From Pseudeuparius sepicola (taxonomy: Eukaryota; Arthropoda; Insecta; Coleoptera; Anthribidae), in contig OY987302.1 in assembly GCA_963920635.1 (NCBI GenBank), forward strand, positions 35,625,278-35,689,277: 64,000 bases of DNA. Direction: 5' to 3'. Below are positions 23,888-35,015 of this stretch, piece after piece. Below the pieces are notes generated by a model that saw nothing but the letters and a program-made list of their open reading frames with translations, had not been told where the DNA came from and did no database searches. The translations under genes were made by a program, and so were the position numbers. Within the stretch, counting starts at the first letter, position 1. Each line of letters begins with the position of its first letter.

Positions 23888-25910
23888 CAGGGTGATTCAC
23901 GTAAGTGGTTCATTAGAGGTTTACGGGGAAGGAGTGCGAATTTTAATTTGAAATTTTGGTCACTTATATAACAGGTTGTAAACTGTCTTTCTAAAATATT
24001 TTCAACTTCCGATCACTTCCGGTTATACCGGAAGTCGATAGCAACTTTGTTATTTCAAACAGAACACCCTATATATTATTACGCCGTTTGGTTCCCTATT
24101 AAATTCCAAATCTTTTTTCTGAATATAATGTGTACCCTATTCCTCACCCTTTTCAAGATATTCGCAAATTTTTGATTTTTTTAATGTTGCAGCCATCGAC
24201 CATAACTTTGAAATTTATGACTCTGGAAAACTGAAATTTTGGACTGTCGTAGGCGAAAGTCAACTTTATTAAATGGTCTGTATGCCATTTCAAAATATAG
24301 TATAGGGTGTTCGGGAAAAAATTCCCAATATCAACATCGAAAAATTGAAAAATCTCCGTTTTTTCAAATGGAACCCATATTTTTTTATTGCACCATTGAA
24401 ATGCTTGTGAACAGGCAGTTCAAAAAGATATAACACACTATATGTCTAAATGAAGCGGTTGCTTCGTTATTACGCAAAATACGTATTTTTTTCTGCTCTG
24501 TATGAAAGATGCCATTTCTCAAGGAGCGTCACATTATAGGGGGCCATAATAATAATAATAATAATAATTCTCACCCTCACAATACTCCAAACTAGGAGTA
24601 CCCCAGAAGCAACCACATGCTTGTGCGGGGGAGGGGGGGCAATTACTATTATTTTGACTTCGTTGCCATTTGCGGCTAGGGCCGACTTTTTTCCGATAGA
24701 ACTTGGATAGCATTCGCTCAAGTACTACGGAAAACCCTAGAAAATCGTAGTAATCCCAGATTACCATGGAAAATGAAATAACGCAATTATATGACAAGGT
24801 TAAGGGCTATTTAATAATATTTTTTCCCTGAGAAGCAACAATATAAAATTCAATAATACCAAAGACTTGAATATTATGATCTTTGATAATACTAACAATT
24901 ACATAATAATAGGTACTAGAAGAAAAAACAAGAAACTACATATAAGTAAAACACTTTATTCATATTATGCTATTTACCTGTTACGTATTTATATTTGCTT
25001 CTCTTTGTTTGGACCTTGCCACGGACTATGAAATTTCGTTCCAAGTTTCTGAATTTTCTTTTCGTCAAAGGTGGTAAATGTAAATGCCTTTCATTAAAAT
25101 TGTTCTTTCTAAAATTCTATTACACTCTCGATGAGTGTAAAACATATTCAAAATATCTTCGTTAGAATAGTTAATTTGAGCCATTTTTGTCAACAGTTGA
25201 TATTTTATTGTTTGGAACACAATAAATGACAATCACAAATGAAAAATCCATGGCCGCCTATTAGAAAAGGTCCGTTGTTTCTTGATATGAAGCAGCGAAA
25301 ATACGTATTTTTCGTAATAACGAAGCAACCGCTTCATTTAGACATATAGTGTGTTATATCTTTTTGAACTGTCTTTTTACAAGCATTTCAGTGGTGCAAT
25401 AAAAAAATATGGGTTCCATTTGAACAAAATGAGATTTTTCAATTTTTCGATGTTGATATTGGGAATTTTTTCCCGAACACCCTGTACAATATTTTGAAAT
25501 GGCAAACAGACCATTTAATAAAGTTGACTTTCGCCTACGACAGTCCAAAATTTCAGTTTTCCAGATTCATAAATTTCAAAGTTATGATCACTATGGTCGA
25601 TGGCTGCAACACTCAAAAAAAATCAAAAATTTGCGAATATCTCGAAAAGGGTTAGGAATATGGTACATATTATATTCAGAAAAAAGATTTTGAATTTAAT
25701 AGGAAACCAAATGGTGTAATAATATATAGGGTGTTCTATTTGAAATAACAAAGTTGCTATCGACTTCCGGTATAACCGGAAGTGATCGGAAGTTGAAAAT
25801 ATTTTAGAAAGAAAGTTTACAACCTGTTATATAAGTTACCAAAATTTTAAATTAAAATTCGCACTCCTTCCTCGTAAACTTCTAATGAACCACTTACGTG
25901 AATCACCCTG
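23888..25910. mobile_element. Foldback element FB1 in gypsy leader
   Basis: A 2.0-kb element with two ~610-bp near-perfect inverted arms (23888-24497 and 25290-25910). Both ends begin CAGGGTGATTCACGTAAGTGG. The arms include paired words around 'cttccggttataccggaag', which are themselves palindromic. The ~790-bp centre has no transposase. Flanking bases show no clear target duplication. Class unknown, non-autonomous. Confidence 0.85.
24470..24745 (-). repeat. TAA-containing repeat, uninterrupted copy
   Basis: Inside FB1 a (TAA)n run (24546-24568) is flanked by sequence whose reverse complement matches 52240-52356. At 52357 an R4/Dong-like LINE begins directly after the same ATT run, so this copy is a paralogous empty site. 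Confidence 0.75.
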
Positions 25911-26061
25911 TGGCCTGTATAACAGCACTAGATGATTGAATCACTAAGTTTTTCCCGAAATTTTTAGTAATCAGATTAAAGAAAAAAATTTACTTTTTAA
26001 AAATTTTCCAAAGACAATAAGAGCCAAAATCTCAAAAAAAATCAAAATTTTCCAGAGAGGG

Positions 26062-26084
26062 CCCCACACGTTGTGCGCCAAAAA
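26062..26084 (-). other. Gypsy primer-binding site
   Basis: On the minus strand, TTTTTGGCGCACAACGTGTG follows the LTR end. The TGGCGC..CAACGTG form resembles known insect gypsy primer sites, probably a tRNA-Lys type. tRNA identity inferred. Confidence 0.55.
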
Positions 26085-26772
26085 TGTTACACGTCAATGC
26101 GTAACGCGATGGTAAGAAAGATAAATCCAAGGTAAATCCAAATTACCTACCTCAGGGCGGAATATATGCAAATTGCATATATATGCATTTTTTGCATATT
26201 TTATTCAATTTTTCAAAACATTGCATATTTATGGAAAAACTGTATTTTTGTGCATATTTTTTGCATGTTTTTCCTATACTTATTTATAGATATAAGATAT
26301 AACCAAGATTATGAGAGCCCAAATTAGATGCTATTGTAGAAAAGGATGAAGGGTTCAAGTCTTTAATGGCAGTAAAGAGAATTTTTAATGGCAAATCATC
26401 CAACGAAGTTGCACCTTGGCCTTATACTTTACTACCCAAATTAAAATATTGTCCTATTACATCGGTAGATGTTGAGAGAAGACATTGTCCATTGGCCAAG
26501 GACAATGTCCATTGGCCAAGGACAATGTGCGCTCTAAAAGAAGAAAATCGCCAGGTCTCCGCCGTTAGTGAATCATCAAGGCCATGCTCCAAACTCAAAT
26601 CCAAAACAAGAAAAATTCGTAGACCGTAATCTAGAACTTGTTGGCCAAAAAAAAACCTAAAATGGAAAACCTATTTTAGGGCTGTGTAAAAAAAAAACAG
26701 ATTTAAGAATCAAATATTCACAGTTGAACTTACCCAAAATGTAATCTCTGGATGGAATGAGATGTATTAAAT
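26085..26772 (-). repeat. Gypsy 5' LTR, degraded
   Basis: It starts TGTTACACG like the 3' LTR. The blocks 26085-26157, 26621-26680 and 26685-26772 match 12006-12110, 12541-12604 and 12780-12870. The missing blocks were replaced by hAT sequence or deleted. The copy ends abruptly at about 26772, where the LINE leader starts. Confidence 0.75.
26153..26620 (+). pseudogene. hAT transposase C-terminal remnant
   Basis: The block starts CAGGGCGGA and is rich in GCATATTTTGCATAT words. It encodes, with a frame change near 26320, 'GFKSLMAVKRIFNGKSSNE' and 'LKYCPITSVDVER', the hAT dimerisation motif. A 20-bp tandem duplication (26481-26520) follows the motif. The catalytic domain is absent. It sits inside the gypsy LTR. 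Confidence 0.75.
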
Positions 26773-26801
26773 TTTTTTTACTACTATCTGGAAAGACCAA
26801 G

Positions 26802-27188
26802 ATGGCCGACAATGAAGAGGTGTTAACCAAATCGGTCTGCAATTATTGCAAAAAAGCAGCAATTAAAAATGTTACTAAATGTGAAAAATGTGGCAAGATG
26901 TATCACAGCTATAAATAAGTGCAATACAGCAAATAAGCAATGACTGAAGCAACCACCATTGATCTTCAAAAGACCTTGAACCAGGAGGTATTATTATTGC
27001 AGTAAAATGAACAACTTAAACAACGTAGTTTGCACCAAAAGAAGGAAATCGAAGCTTGAAACAAAAAAGTGTGTGATTTGGAACGGAAACTAGCGGGTAC
27101 TATGTCTAAGGAAGAGAGAAAATCAACAGTAAATACCTCGGAATTCAGTGATGAATTAAAAACATTCCTTAAACAGCATCTAAATGTC
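26802..27188 (+). pseudogene. LINE-2 of window: ORF1 N-terminal part
   Basis: ATG 26802 opens a frame with a PHD-like zinc finger, 'CNYCKKAAIKNVTKCEKCGK' followed by an 'MYH' ligand, as in ORF1 of many insect LINEs. A stop at about 26918 is followed by coiled-coil-like Lys/Glu-rich text in the same region ('VCDLERKLAGTMSKEER', 'ELKTFLKQHLN'). The ORF is then cut at 27188 by foldback element FB2 and resumes at 30317. Known role: RNA binding. The element runs 26.8-33.18 kb in pieces. Confidence 0.7.
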
Positions 27189-27387
27189 GACCGGAGTGAA
27201 CTTGGCGACGAATCCCAGCGACGAATTTTCACTATTTCAAGCAAGCGGCAAATGTGAACATAGCGACGATTGCAGCGACGATTTTAGAAAACGGCTTGAA
27301 GTTTACATGATTATCTTTCTACCGTGGTGTAAACATATAATAATGAAGATTATTATATTTCCCTGACCTTTATTTTAGTAATAATAT

Positions 27388-28742
27388 TATGGCGTGCACC
27401 TTTGTTTTTGATGTTAGTTGGTCGAGCGGTACCTTTAAAGGTGGTCCATAAGTTAATTTATTTTTGGTGTGGGCCTAAGAATTAACGGAAACAACGCCTA
27501 TGGCGTATAAAATATACAGGTTACGAATTACACAGTAAAATGTATTGAGGATGCACAGACGTGAACAAAATGAATTATTAAAATATTCCTAAGTAAATAT
27601 ACAGTAAAGAATCAACAATAAAGAATTTAGCGCAAAATAATTATCTTTAAATTTTAGTAACTGGTTTTCAAACCTAAGTGGTGAACAATACTAGCTTATA
27701 GCATAAACTGATAAAAAAACTTACGGAAATAGTACGTGAATTTAGCTCAAAATATTCCAAGAAATAATATCCAAATTATTGGCAAACAAGTTAGTTAGCC
27801 TGATCACAAAAACGCGATAATAAAATTATGTAATTCTTAGAAATGATTCGAAATTGATAATAGAGACACAAAATTATTACAATAACTTGAAATTGGCACA
27901 AAACGTATTTAAAAATACCCAAAATTTAGCGTAAAATATTAATATTGGACTTAATACGGCACTGCTATGCTAACAGCTTTTTAAATACCCAAAATTTAGC
28001 GTAAAATATTCAGAACTGTAACGACACTGATATAAAATATGACAAACTATAACGATCATTTACGACACCTCAAATAAACACTAATAGCATTCAAAATAAA
28101 ATAAAATCAAATAAATTCATTAACTAGAAATAGAAAGGCAACTCAGTCGACAAAACCCAACAAAACAAAATTCATTCGCTTACTCTGTGGTCAGTTCAAC
28201 GGGCAGCATACTGTACTGAGGCTCTGGTGCTGGATCTATGGCAGGCAAGGCGGCAGACTTCTAGATGACTTCTCGGGCAGTACTTCGCCCAACAATTCGT
28301 GGTCGGAGACTTCTTCTCATAGCTGGTTCTGCATCGGACACTCGCTGGTTTCTCGGGCAGGACTTAGCCCTACAAGTGATGTTCGGCGACTTCCCCGACT
28401 TTTGGGAGAAACCCCCCTTTTATAGCAGTTAAGTTCTTTGTTCTCGATCGATATGCAGGTGTTCGCGCGACGCTCGCGAGCTTGTCGGCGGGTAGGACAC
28501 ATAAACAAACATGTTTTTCGGGGAACATTAATTACCCTAGCCGATCTATCTAATATAAACAACATGGTTTTTCGATTTAATTTATGACCCAATATTCGGC
28601 GGCTTGTCCCTAACCCGATGAATTTGAAACAAGATATTTTAAGGAAGTACTTATAACATTGTATCGAATTATTTGATAAAATAAAATAGGAATTTTGGTT
28701 GGTATATACGGGGCACCTCATTGGTATCTACGGGGCGCCACA
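27388..28742. repeat. Solo LTR 1 (1,355 bp) in FB2 left arm
   Basis: Start TATGGCGTG (TG mutated to TA), end GGCGCCACA, with a 4-bp target duplication ATAT at 27384-27387 and 28743-28746. The opposite FB2 arm near 30118-30135 still shows the uninterrupted target. Related in sequence to solo LTR 2 (shared 'gatgttagttgg', 'agcggta', 'tggtcc', 'cctaag' words). No coding. Confidence 0.85.
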
Positions 28743-28904
28743 ATATACTTACAGCTCAAGGTGAGAATTACATATAAATATAATAAAAAATGATGTTTTA
28801 AGACATGAAGGGATGTACCTAACACACTAAAGAAATATGGTTAGCAAATAATAACAATATATCTTTTTATGGTAAAGGTAGGTGTACTTGCCACATTTTC
28901 GTGA

Positions 28905-29965
28905 AGATGGAAGGTCCAATGGATTTCTTGATTTTTGAGGCCAAGCGACGCGACGGATGGACTAGGGGTGGGAAATATTTAAAACGCAGTTCAGGGTTTC
29001 TAGTGGTATTAGTAATGAAGGAGTGCTTGAGCCACAATTTGGTGAAGAAGGAAGGTCCACCGGATTTTTTTGTCTCGATTTTTGAGAAAAAAGTCCCAGC
29101 GACGGGGGGACTAGGGGTCGAAAATAAATATTTTGAGGTTCAGGGTTTCTAAGGGTGTCGGTACCGAACGAGTGTTTGAGCCACAATTTGGTGAACACAG
29201 AAGGTTCACCGGATTGTTTTGTCTCGATTTTTGAGAAAAAAGTCCCAGCGACGGGGGACTAGGTACCGACGCTCTTAGAAACCCCGAACCGCGAAATATT
29301 TATTTCCGGCCCCTAGTCCCCCCGTCGCTGGGACTTTTTACTCAAAAATCGAGACAAAATAATCCGGTGGACCTTCCGTGTTCACCAAATTGTGGCTCAA
29401 GCACTCGTTCGGTACCGACACCCTTATAAACCCTAAACCGCGAAATATTTAATTTCGACCCCTAGTCCCCCCGTCGCTGGGACTTTTTTCTCAAAAATCG
29501 AAACAAAATAATCCGGTGGACCTTCCGTGTTCACCAAATTGTGGCTCAAGCACTCCTTAGGTTCTGACACCCTTAGAAACCCTGAACCGCGAAATATTTT
29601 TTCTCGGCCCCTAGTCCCCCCCGTCGCTGGGACTTTTTTCTGAAAAATCGAGACAAAATAATCCGGTGGACCTTCCGTGTTCACCAAATTGTGGCTCAAG
29701 CACTCGTTAGGTACTGACACAATTAGAAACCCCGAACCGCGAAATATTTAATTTAGGACCCTAGTCCCCCCGTCGCTGGGACTTTTTTCTCAAAAATCGA
29801 GACAAAACAATCCGGTTGACCTTCCCTCTTCACCAAATTGTGGCTCAAGCACTCCTTCATTACCAATACCCGTAGAAACCCTGAACTGCGTTTTAAATAT
29901 TTCCCACCCCTAGTCCATCCGTCGCTTGGCCTCAAAAATCAAGAAATCCATTGGACCTTCCATCT
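28905..29965. repeat. ~150-bp tandem array, inverted halves, centre of FB2
   Basis: Units carry 'gccacaatttggtgaa', 'ggtccaccggatt' and 'aaaagtcccagcgacgg'. About 2.5 units read plus (28905-29268) and about 4.7 read minus (29270-29965), so the array is itself a large palindrome. Apparent reading frames of 60-95 codons are by-products of the repeat. Confidence 0.8.
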
Positions 29966-30316
29966 TCACGAAAATGTGGCATGTACACCTACCTTTACCA
30001 TAAAAAGATATATTGTTATTATTTGCTAACCATATTTCTTTAGACTGTTAGGTACATCCCTTCATGTCTTGAAACATCATTTTTTATTATATGTAATTCC
30101 CACCTTAAGCTGTAAGTATATTATTGCTAAAATAAAGGTCAGGGAAATATAATATTCTTCATTACTATATGTTTACACCACGGTAGAAAGATAATCATGT
30201 AAATTTCAAGCCGTTTTCTAAAATCGTCGCTGCAATCGTCGCTATGTTCACATTTGCCGCTTGCTTGAAATAGTGACAATTCGTCGCTGGGATTCGTCGC
30301 CAAGTTCACTCCGGTC

Positions 30317-31018
30317 AAATACCGGTCTCCTTAAAATTAAAAAAGAAGTAGCAGAACTAAAACTAATAATAATCACTTCCAAAAACATCGAATATCAGTA
30401 TCAAGCAGAAAATTTGAACAAAAACCGAGTACAAAACAATCGAATAATGGAATGCAGCAAAAAATGAATGAACACCAGAACCAGCCAAAACAACCACAAA
30501 AAAAGGAAGAAAGTATTCAGCAAGCTAAACAACAACAAAAAAAGGAAGGAGGCATTCAGCAAGAACGTGTAAATAGACAAAAGAAAATAATGGACGATAT
30601 TATTGCTTTACCTACTGAATCAAATCCTACTCCACAAACCCAGGGCTATTCCAAAACAAATAACAATGATGACTTTATACTGGTGAGAACTAGGAAAGAA
30701 AAACGTAGAGAAAATCAGACACAAAAAGTTGTAGGGACAGCCAAAATAGAAGACAGTATGTTCTTTGCAGTTAAAACTATAAAAAGAACCTGGTTCCATG
30801 TATCAAATTTTCAAAAGGAATTGGATGCAAAGCAGCTAAAACCTCACCTAAACAGTAAGTTTGATAGAGATGATTTTCTGGTATTTAAAATTTCGCCAAA
30901 ATACAAGAACCCCAAATTCAGCTTATTTAAGGTTGGAGCAGAAATATCGTTGGACAGAGATCTATTGAACCCTAATACTTGGAGTGAAGGAATTTCTGTA
31001 ACTAAGTTGTTTAACTGA
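30317..31018 (+). pseudogene. LINE-2 ORF1 C-terminal part
   Basis: Directly after FB2 the ORF1 frame resumes ('GLLKIKKEVAELKL'), and after a frame change at about 30450 gives a Gln/Lys-rich segment ('NQPKQPQKKEESIQQAKQ') and a conserved-looking tail ('RTWFHVSNFQKELDAKQL', 'FDRDDFLVFKISPKYKNPKF'). Typical of LINE ORF1 proteins that bind element RNA. Stop at 31018. Confidence 0.65.
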
Positions 31019-31021
31019 ATT

Positions 31022-33180
31022 CCAGTTTGATAATAAAAATTACACAATTATTTGCTTATATCGGTCGCCAACAGGCGACTTAAACTTATTTTTTACTTAT
31101 ATTAATGAGGTTTTGCATAAGGTGTATAATCCTAACAAATACTTAATTGTATGTGGTGATTTTAATATTGATTTTCTTGATACCAATGAGAACTCAAATT
31201 ATTTGTTGCAGTTATTATTGAGCTATGGGTTGGAACTACGAGTTACGGGGGTGACGAGGGATGGTCCTGCCGGTGGAACCCAGATTGACAATGTATTTAC
31301 CAATGTCATGAATGAAGATTCAGTCTGTTCTATCTTCATTACTGTCGTGTCAGACCATTACGGACAAGTATTTAAATTTTAAACAAATAAGAGGGACGAA
31401 GAAGTAAGCTATGTTAAAAAAGGTTCTTTACACAACAGAATATATTTAAATTTGTTAATCTTATGCAAACCGAATATTGGGTTGAAGTATTTGTAGTATC
31501 CTACCCTGTGAGATGTTAATTGGCGAGCGGTATTATACAGGGTGGTCTACAAGATCTTCTTTTTAGTGTGGTCCTAAGGGTGTATGACGGAGACACAGGG
31601 TAGTTTAAAATATGTATATTAAGATTAATTACGGAACAGTACATTACGTTAATAAAATACAGAGGAAGTTTAAAAACATGTGCAATAATTAAATAATGAA
31701 TAATTGTAAAAATCTATGAATTCGCACAACGCCACTCAAGGTATCCGAAATATGAACTCTTTTCATGTAACACAATCCAAACGTTTAAAAAAAAGATACA
31801 CTGTTAAACAATTGAACTTAATTTAAGGTACAAAACCGTCAAAACAATATGTCAAAAATGGCACGAACACACAAACTATGGCAATAAAATGACAATATTC
31901 AGATCAAAAGTACAAAAATTGCAAAAGATTTCCCAAATAGCACAAAATTAATTGATTACTCTGTACAACAAATTGGCATAAAATGTAAATCAATGTTACT
32001 CAAGTTTGTGGCATAAAATGATTCAATTAAAAGACAATACTCTTGCAAGCAATACCATAATTATATGGCTCAAAATTCAGAATAATCGTACGGCATGAAT
32101 AGAAGTTCTTAATTTAGCATAAAGACTAGACAAAACACTCATTAACTCAACTGACAAAACTGCAAATAAGTTTACCAAATCCTCAGTATAAAAATGAAAA
32201 TAAAAGGACTCAATTTCTGATATTAACTATAAAATTCAAATAAAAATTGCACAATAAGGTCAATATATCTCCAAAGTTTCCAAAATGATTTCAAATTCAA
32301 AATAAAAGGCAATTCAAACACAAAGGAATCAAAACAAAAATATCTTACTACTTGGTCAGTCTAACTTACTCAGGTGCTTAGAATTTTGGTGGTTTCGTTC
32401 AAGAGTTGCTAAGACATCTGGACTGGGGCTGTGGGCCGCGGGTCCCGTCCCGCGACCTGCTGGATCGGTTGGTCGTCGACTATTGTTTTTTGACTACTGA
32501 TCTGCTTCTGGTTCTCTACTGATCTCTACTCGTCTTCTACTGATCTCTGCGAAGGGGCCCTCCCGGGTATTTATAGGTCTCCGGGTGCCCCGCTACTCTT
32601 CCCCCGCGGCTTGCCAAACCGTGCGAACTTTTGGGGAGACCGGTTCTCGCGAAATTAATTAAGGCAATTATCGTAAATCAGTCAAAATTAATTACTGCAA
32701 TTAGCATAAATCGATCACTTTGAGACGTTTATTATATCAATTATCATAAATCCGTCCCGCGGGCCATGTTTTCGGCTACTTTATGGCACCCCTCCCTTTG
32801 GCGGCACCGCTGGCTAATGCGGTACTCTAATTAAGACTTTGATTTACTGCGATGGGTTTTGAGATTTTGGTTGGGGCCCCGAGGGGACTCCGGCGAAAAA
32901 CTAACGTTAAGTTTCCAGTTTGGGAACCGAATATTATATATTTCTGTTAAAAAAATCCCGGGCACCACATATTAAGCAAGGCTGGGGTGGATGAGAAATA
33001 TGAGTGTTTTTAATATTCTTTTTTATCATTTTGATTCGGCTTTCCCAGTGAATACTTCTAGAATTAGATTCAACAAAAATTCTCAATACTGGGTAAGTAC
33101 TGAAATTAGGAACTATTGTAGTTATATAAAAGACTTAGATGTTTGGTATAAGCACACAAACAGCCAGATAGATAATATAT
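31022..33180 (+). pseudogene. LINE-2 endonuclease/ORF2 fragment split by solo LTR
   Basis: Pieces 31022-31491 and 32974-33180 belong together. The first has 'YLIVCGDFNIDF' (GDFN box), 'GTQIDNVFTN' and 'VVSDHYGQ' (SDH box with catalytic His), the C-terminal half of an EEP endonuclease. The second has 'FDSAFPVNT' and 'QYWVSTEIRNYC', the linker before RT. RT is missing: repeat R starts at 33181. The endonuclease N-terminal half is largely absent as well. Dead fragment. Confidence 0.75.
31492..32969. repeat. Solo LTR 2 (1,478 bp)
   Basis: Starts TGTAGTATCC and ends GGCACCACA, with a 4-bp target duplication TATT at 31488-31491 and 32970-32973. It splits the LINE-2 reading frame, which continues on both sides. 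Same family as solo LTR 1 but diverged. Contains a GC-rich block near 32380-32650 and no coding region. Confidence 0.82.
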
Positions 33181-33866
33181 TCCGTGGGACCTTTTGTGAA
33201 GGGAAGTTGCGACTATGTGGAATCTCTTTATTGTATGCTACGTAATGGCGTAGTACCGGGTGTTTACCTCCGAGTTGTGGCATTTGGTTTTTATGGCGTC
33301 ATAAATCCAATATGGCCGCCAGACAAGATATTTATTCGTTCCATCAAGAATAACTCCTTCCAAAGGGCTCATACGCAAAATCTGCATAGAATATTTTCTA
33401 TTCTGCATGAGCAAATGAACTAATTTGAATCTTATTAATTTTTCCATATCTTCTGCCGTTTAAGATTTATGATCTCTTATATATGTCACCATCGGTTTAG
33501 AACCATCGATTATTTATTAAGTGTAAAAAATAATTGTGCTTCTATTTACTCACAATAACTTTAATACTACACTTATATACAACAAACATTACAAGTAGAG
33601 CCGTTACAATGGTATGAAACACTTTAATAATACATACAGGGTGTCTGGTTAATAATTGTCCATACAGCAACTATACACTACACATATTTCGGACCAAAAT
33701 ATAACGATTGAGGCCAATACGCCTTAATAGAAATGTTGTTTGTTTATGAGATACAGGGCGTTGAACTTCATTTTTTAAAATTGAGTTATGACTAGATCTT
33801 CCAAAGTAATGAAGCTGCTGAACTGAAATTTGGCACTGCTGTATTTTTGGAGACGAAGAATAAGCT
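33181..33866 (+). repeat. Dispersed repeat R, copy 2
   Basis: Reverse complement of 6311-6994 over about 685 bp. It abuts the LINE-2 fragment on its left and the Polinton A leader on its right. The pair forms a 26-kb-spaced inverted repeat. Confidence 0.8.
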
Positions 33867-34063
33867 GAAGATGTCAATTTCTATGTATCTCACAGAAGGC
33901 GTCACTTGCACTTTGAATCGTGCTTTTACTCGCAACTTTTTTGAGGTTATCTTTTCGGTCTTACAGGTCAATCATTTTAGTGCATCTGTACCTGTCAGAC
34001 TTGTCTGGCTTAGAACTCTCATAGGGTTTTGGTGGTGGGAGAGCTCCCCCACTCCAAGAATAG

Positions 34064-34072
34064 CTATATAGG
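34064..34072 (+). promoter_or_regulatory. CTATATAGG TATA element (replication-gene class)
   Basis: The 9-mer lies 46 bp before ATG 34119. The same 9-mer occurs on the minus strand 50 bp before the PolB start. See the matching entry at 51535. Confidence 0.55.
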
Positions 34073-34118
34073 TGCGTGTGGTTCAACTAAGAGCATCAGT
34101 GTTTGCAACAAATTAAAC

Positions 34119-34412
34119 ATGTCCTTCTTAAATAATTTAAACAAGAATTTGTTGTTAAAAAATCTGGTGAACGTTCGAGATTTGGAAGTAAATGAAAAAT
34201 TTGAGATTCAGAGTTTTAAGAGAATAAGCACTAAGTATGGAGAAAAGGTGGTTGTGGAGTTTGCAGACTTCAAGACCATTCTGCCCCAGCGGTTTACGGA
34301 TGAACTAACTCAAGAACGAATTGACAGTTTGAATGGTGACAACAAAAGGTACTTTTTAACCAGCTTGGGCCCTGTCGGAAAATCGACTAATATTATTTTT
34401 TCTGAAGAATGA
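34119..34412 (+). CDS. Small OB-fold-like protein (97 aa), Polinton A
   Basis: An intact 97-aa frame. Start chosen at ATG 34119, the first ATG after the TATA element. The middle reads 'FKRISTKYGEKVVVEFADFK', then 'LPQRFTDELTQERI' and the end 'GKSTNIIFSE'. Alternating beta-strand-like hydrophobics with a Lys/Gly turn suggest a small OB-fold, possibly a single-strand-DNA-binding protein; this is inference. It has the same promoter type as PolB, which supports a replication role. No counterpart is seen in B, whose left end starts later. Confidence 0.6.
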   Translation: MSFLNNLNKNLLLKNLVNVRDLEVNEKFEIQSFKRISTKYGEKVVVEFADFKTILPQRFTDELTQERIDSLNGDNKRYFLTSLGPVGKSTNIIFSEE

Positions 34413-34516
34413 ACGAGAGACTGCAACATTATATGAAGGTTTAGAAATGTAAAATTGTCAAAATAAAAATATTATTTGTTTGTGTGTGTTTTACTAATAT
34501 TTTTGGGGGGTTTTTC

Positions 34517-34524
34517 TATAAAAG
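34517..34524 (+). promoter_or_regulatory. TATAAAAG box of penton gene A
   Basis: Identical 8-mer to that before the B penton gene, 29 bp before the position of the start codon. It also forms the last trace of the lost protease gene's end. Confidence 0.6.
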
Positions 34525-35015
34525 TGGTACTTGAGGTTGGAATTCATCAATCATATCGCTGCTGTTCACCCTACAAGGTTTTACTTCCACACTTTCTATT
34601 GACTTTAATATTCCTATACATTTAGAACCAGATTTTGAGTATGGTTTGGCACTGCTAGGATTTCACACATATAACAGCATACCCAATATAGATGTTGGTG
34701 TCAATAAATTTTATTATATAAACGCTGATGGATATCGAAAATGTTTAGTTATTCCCACAGGGTCGTATGAAATTGAAGCCTTAGAAGATTACATAGTTCG
34801 AGCTTTAAGAAAAGAGGAACCTGATCAGAAAAATCCAATTTCAATAAAGGCTAATAATAGTACCTTACGGTGTGAAATTTACAGTGATAAATATACAGTA
34901 GATTTTCTACCAACAGACTCTAGTGGTCATGTGTTAGGGTTTTCTCCTACACGATTAGAGTCTGGACAATTGCATACTTCCGATATATCTGTAAACATCG
35001 TGAAGGTTAGAACTA

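Larger units (their letters stand above)
12006..26772 (-). mobile_element. Ty3/gypsy LTR retrotransposon, nested and inactive
   Basis: The minus-strand element has its 3' LTR at 12006-13523 and a degraded 5' LTR at 26085-26772. Between them, in transcription order, lie PBS, gag (23720 down), protease, RT, RNase H and integrase (13561). It has been split by a BEL element in integrase, a foldback element in the leader and hAT sequence in the 5' LTR. A broken pol frame, a mutated RT box and a mutated protease box make it defective. The outer target duplication cannot be tested because the 5' LTR is cut at 26772 by the LINE that follows. Confidence 0.85.
27189..30316. mobile_element. Foldback element FB2 in LINE ORF1
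   Basis: Both ends begin GACCGGAGTGAACTTGGCGA. Left arm 27189-27387 plus 28743-28960 pairs with right arm about 29920-30316. The left arm is split by a solo LTR (27388-28742). Subterminal GCGACGA words repeat. The centre is a tandem array in two orientations. No transposase. The LINE frame continues cleanly on either side ('FLKQHLN' then 'GLLKIKKEVAEL'), which supports the borders. No exact target duplication was found. Confidence 0.82.

Noticed and set aside
23880..25920. Target site duplication for FB1
   Set aside because: Flanks CCACATA and TGGCCTGT share no convincing direct repeat.
28901..29935. Frames of 60-95 codons on both strands
   Set aside because: They follow the repeat units of the FB2 array and reverse with unit orientation; not genes.
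33867..34063. Left terminal inverted repeat of Polinton A
   Set aside because: Compared by eye with 51544-52239 in reverse complement; only short C-rich words match, so no TIR is claimed.
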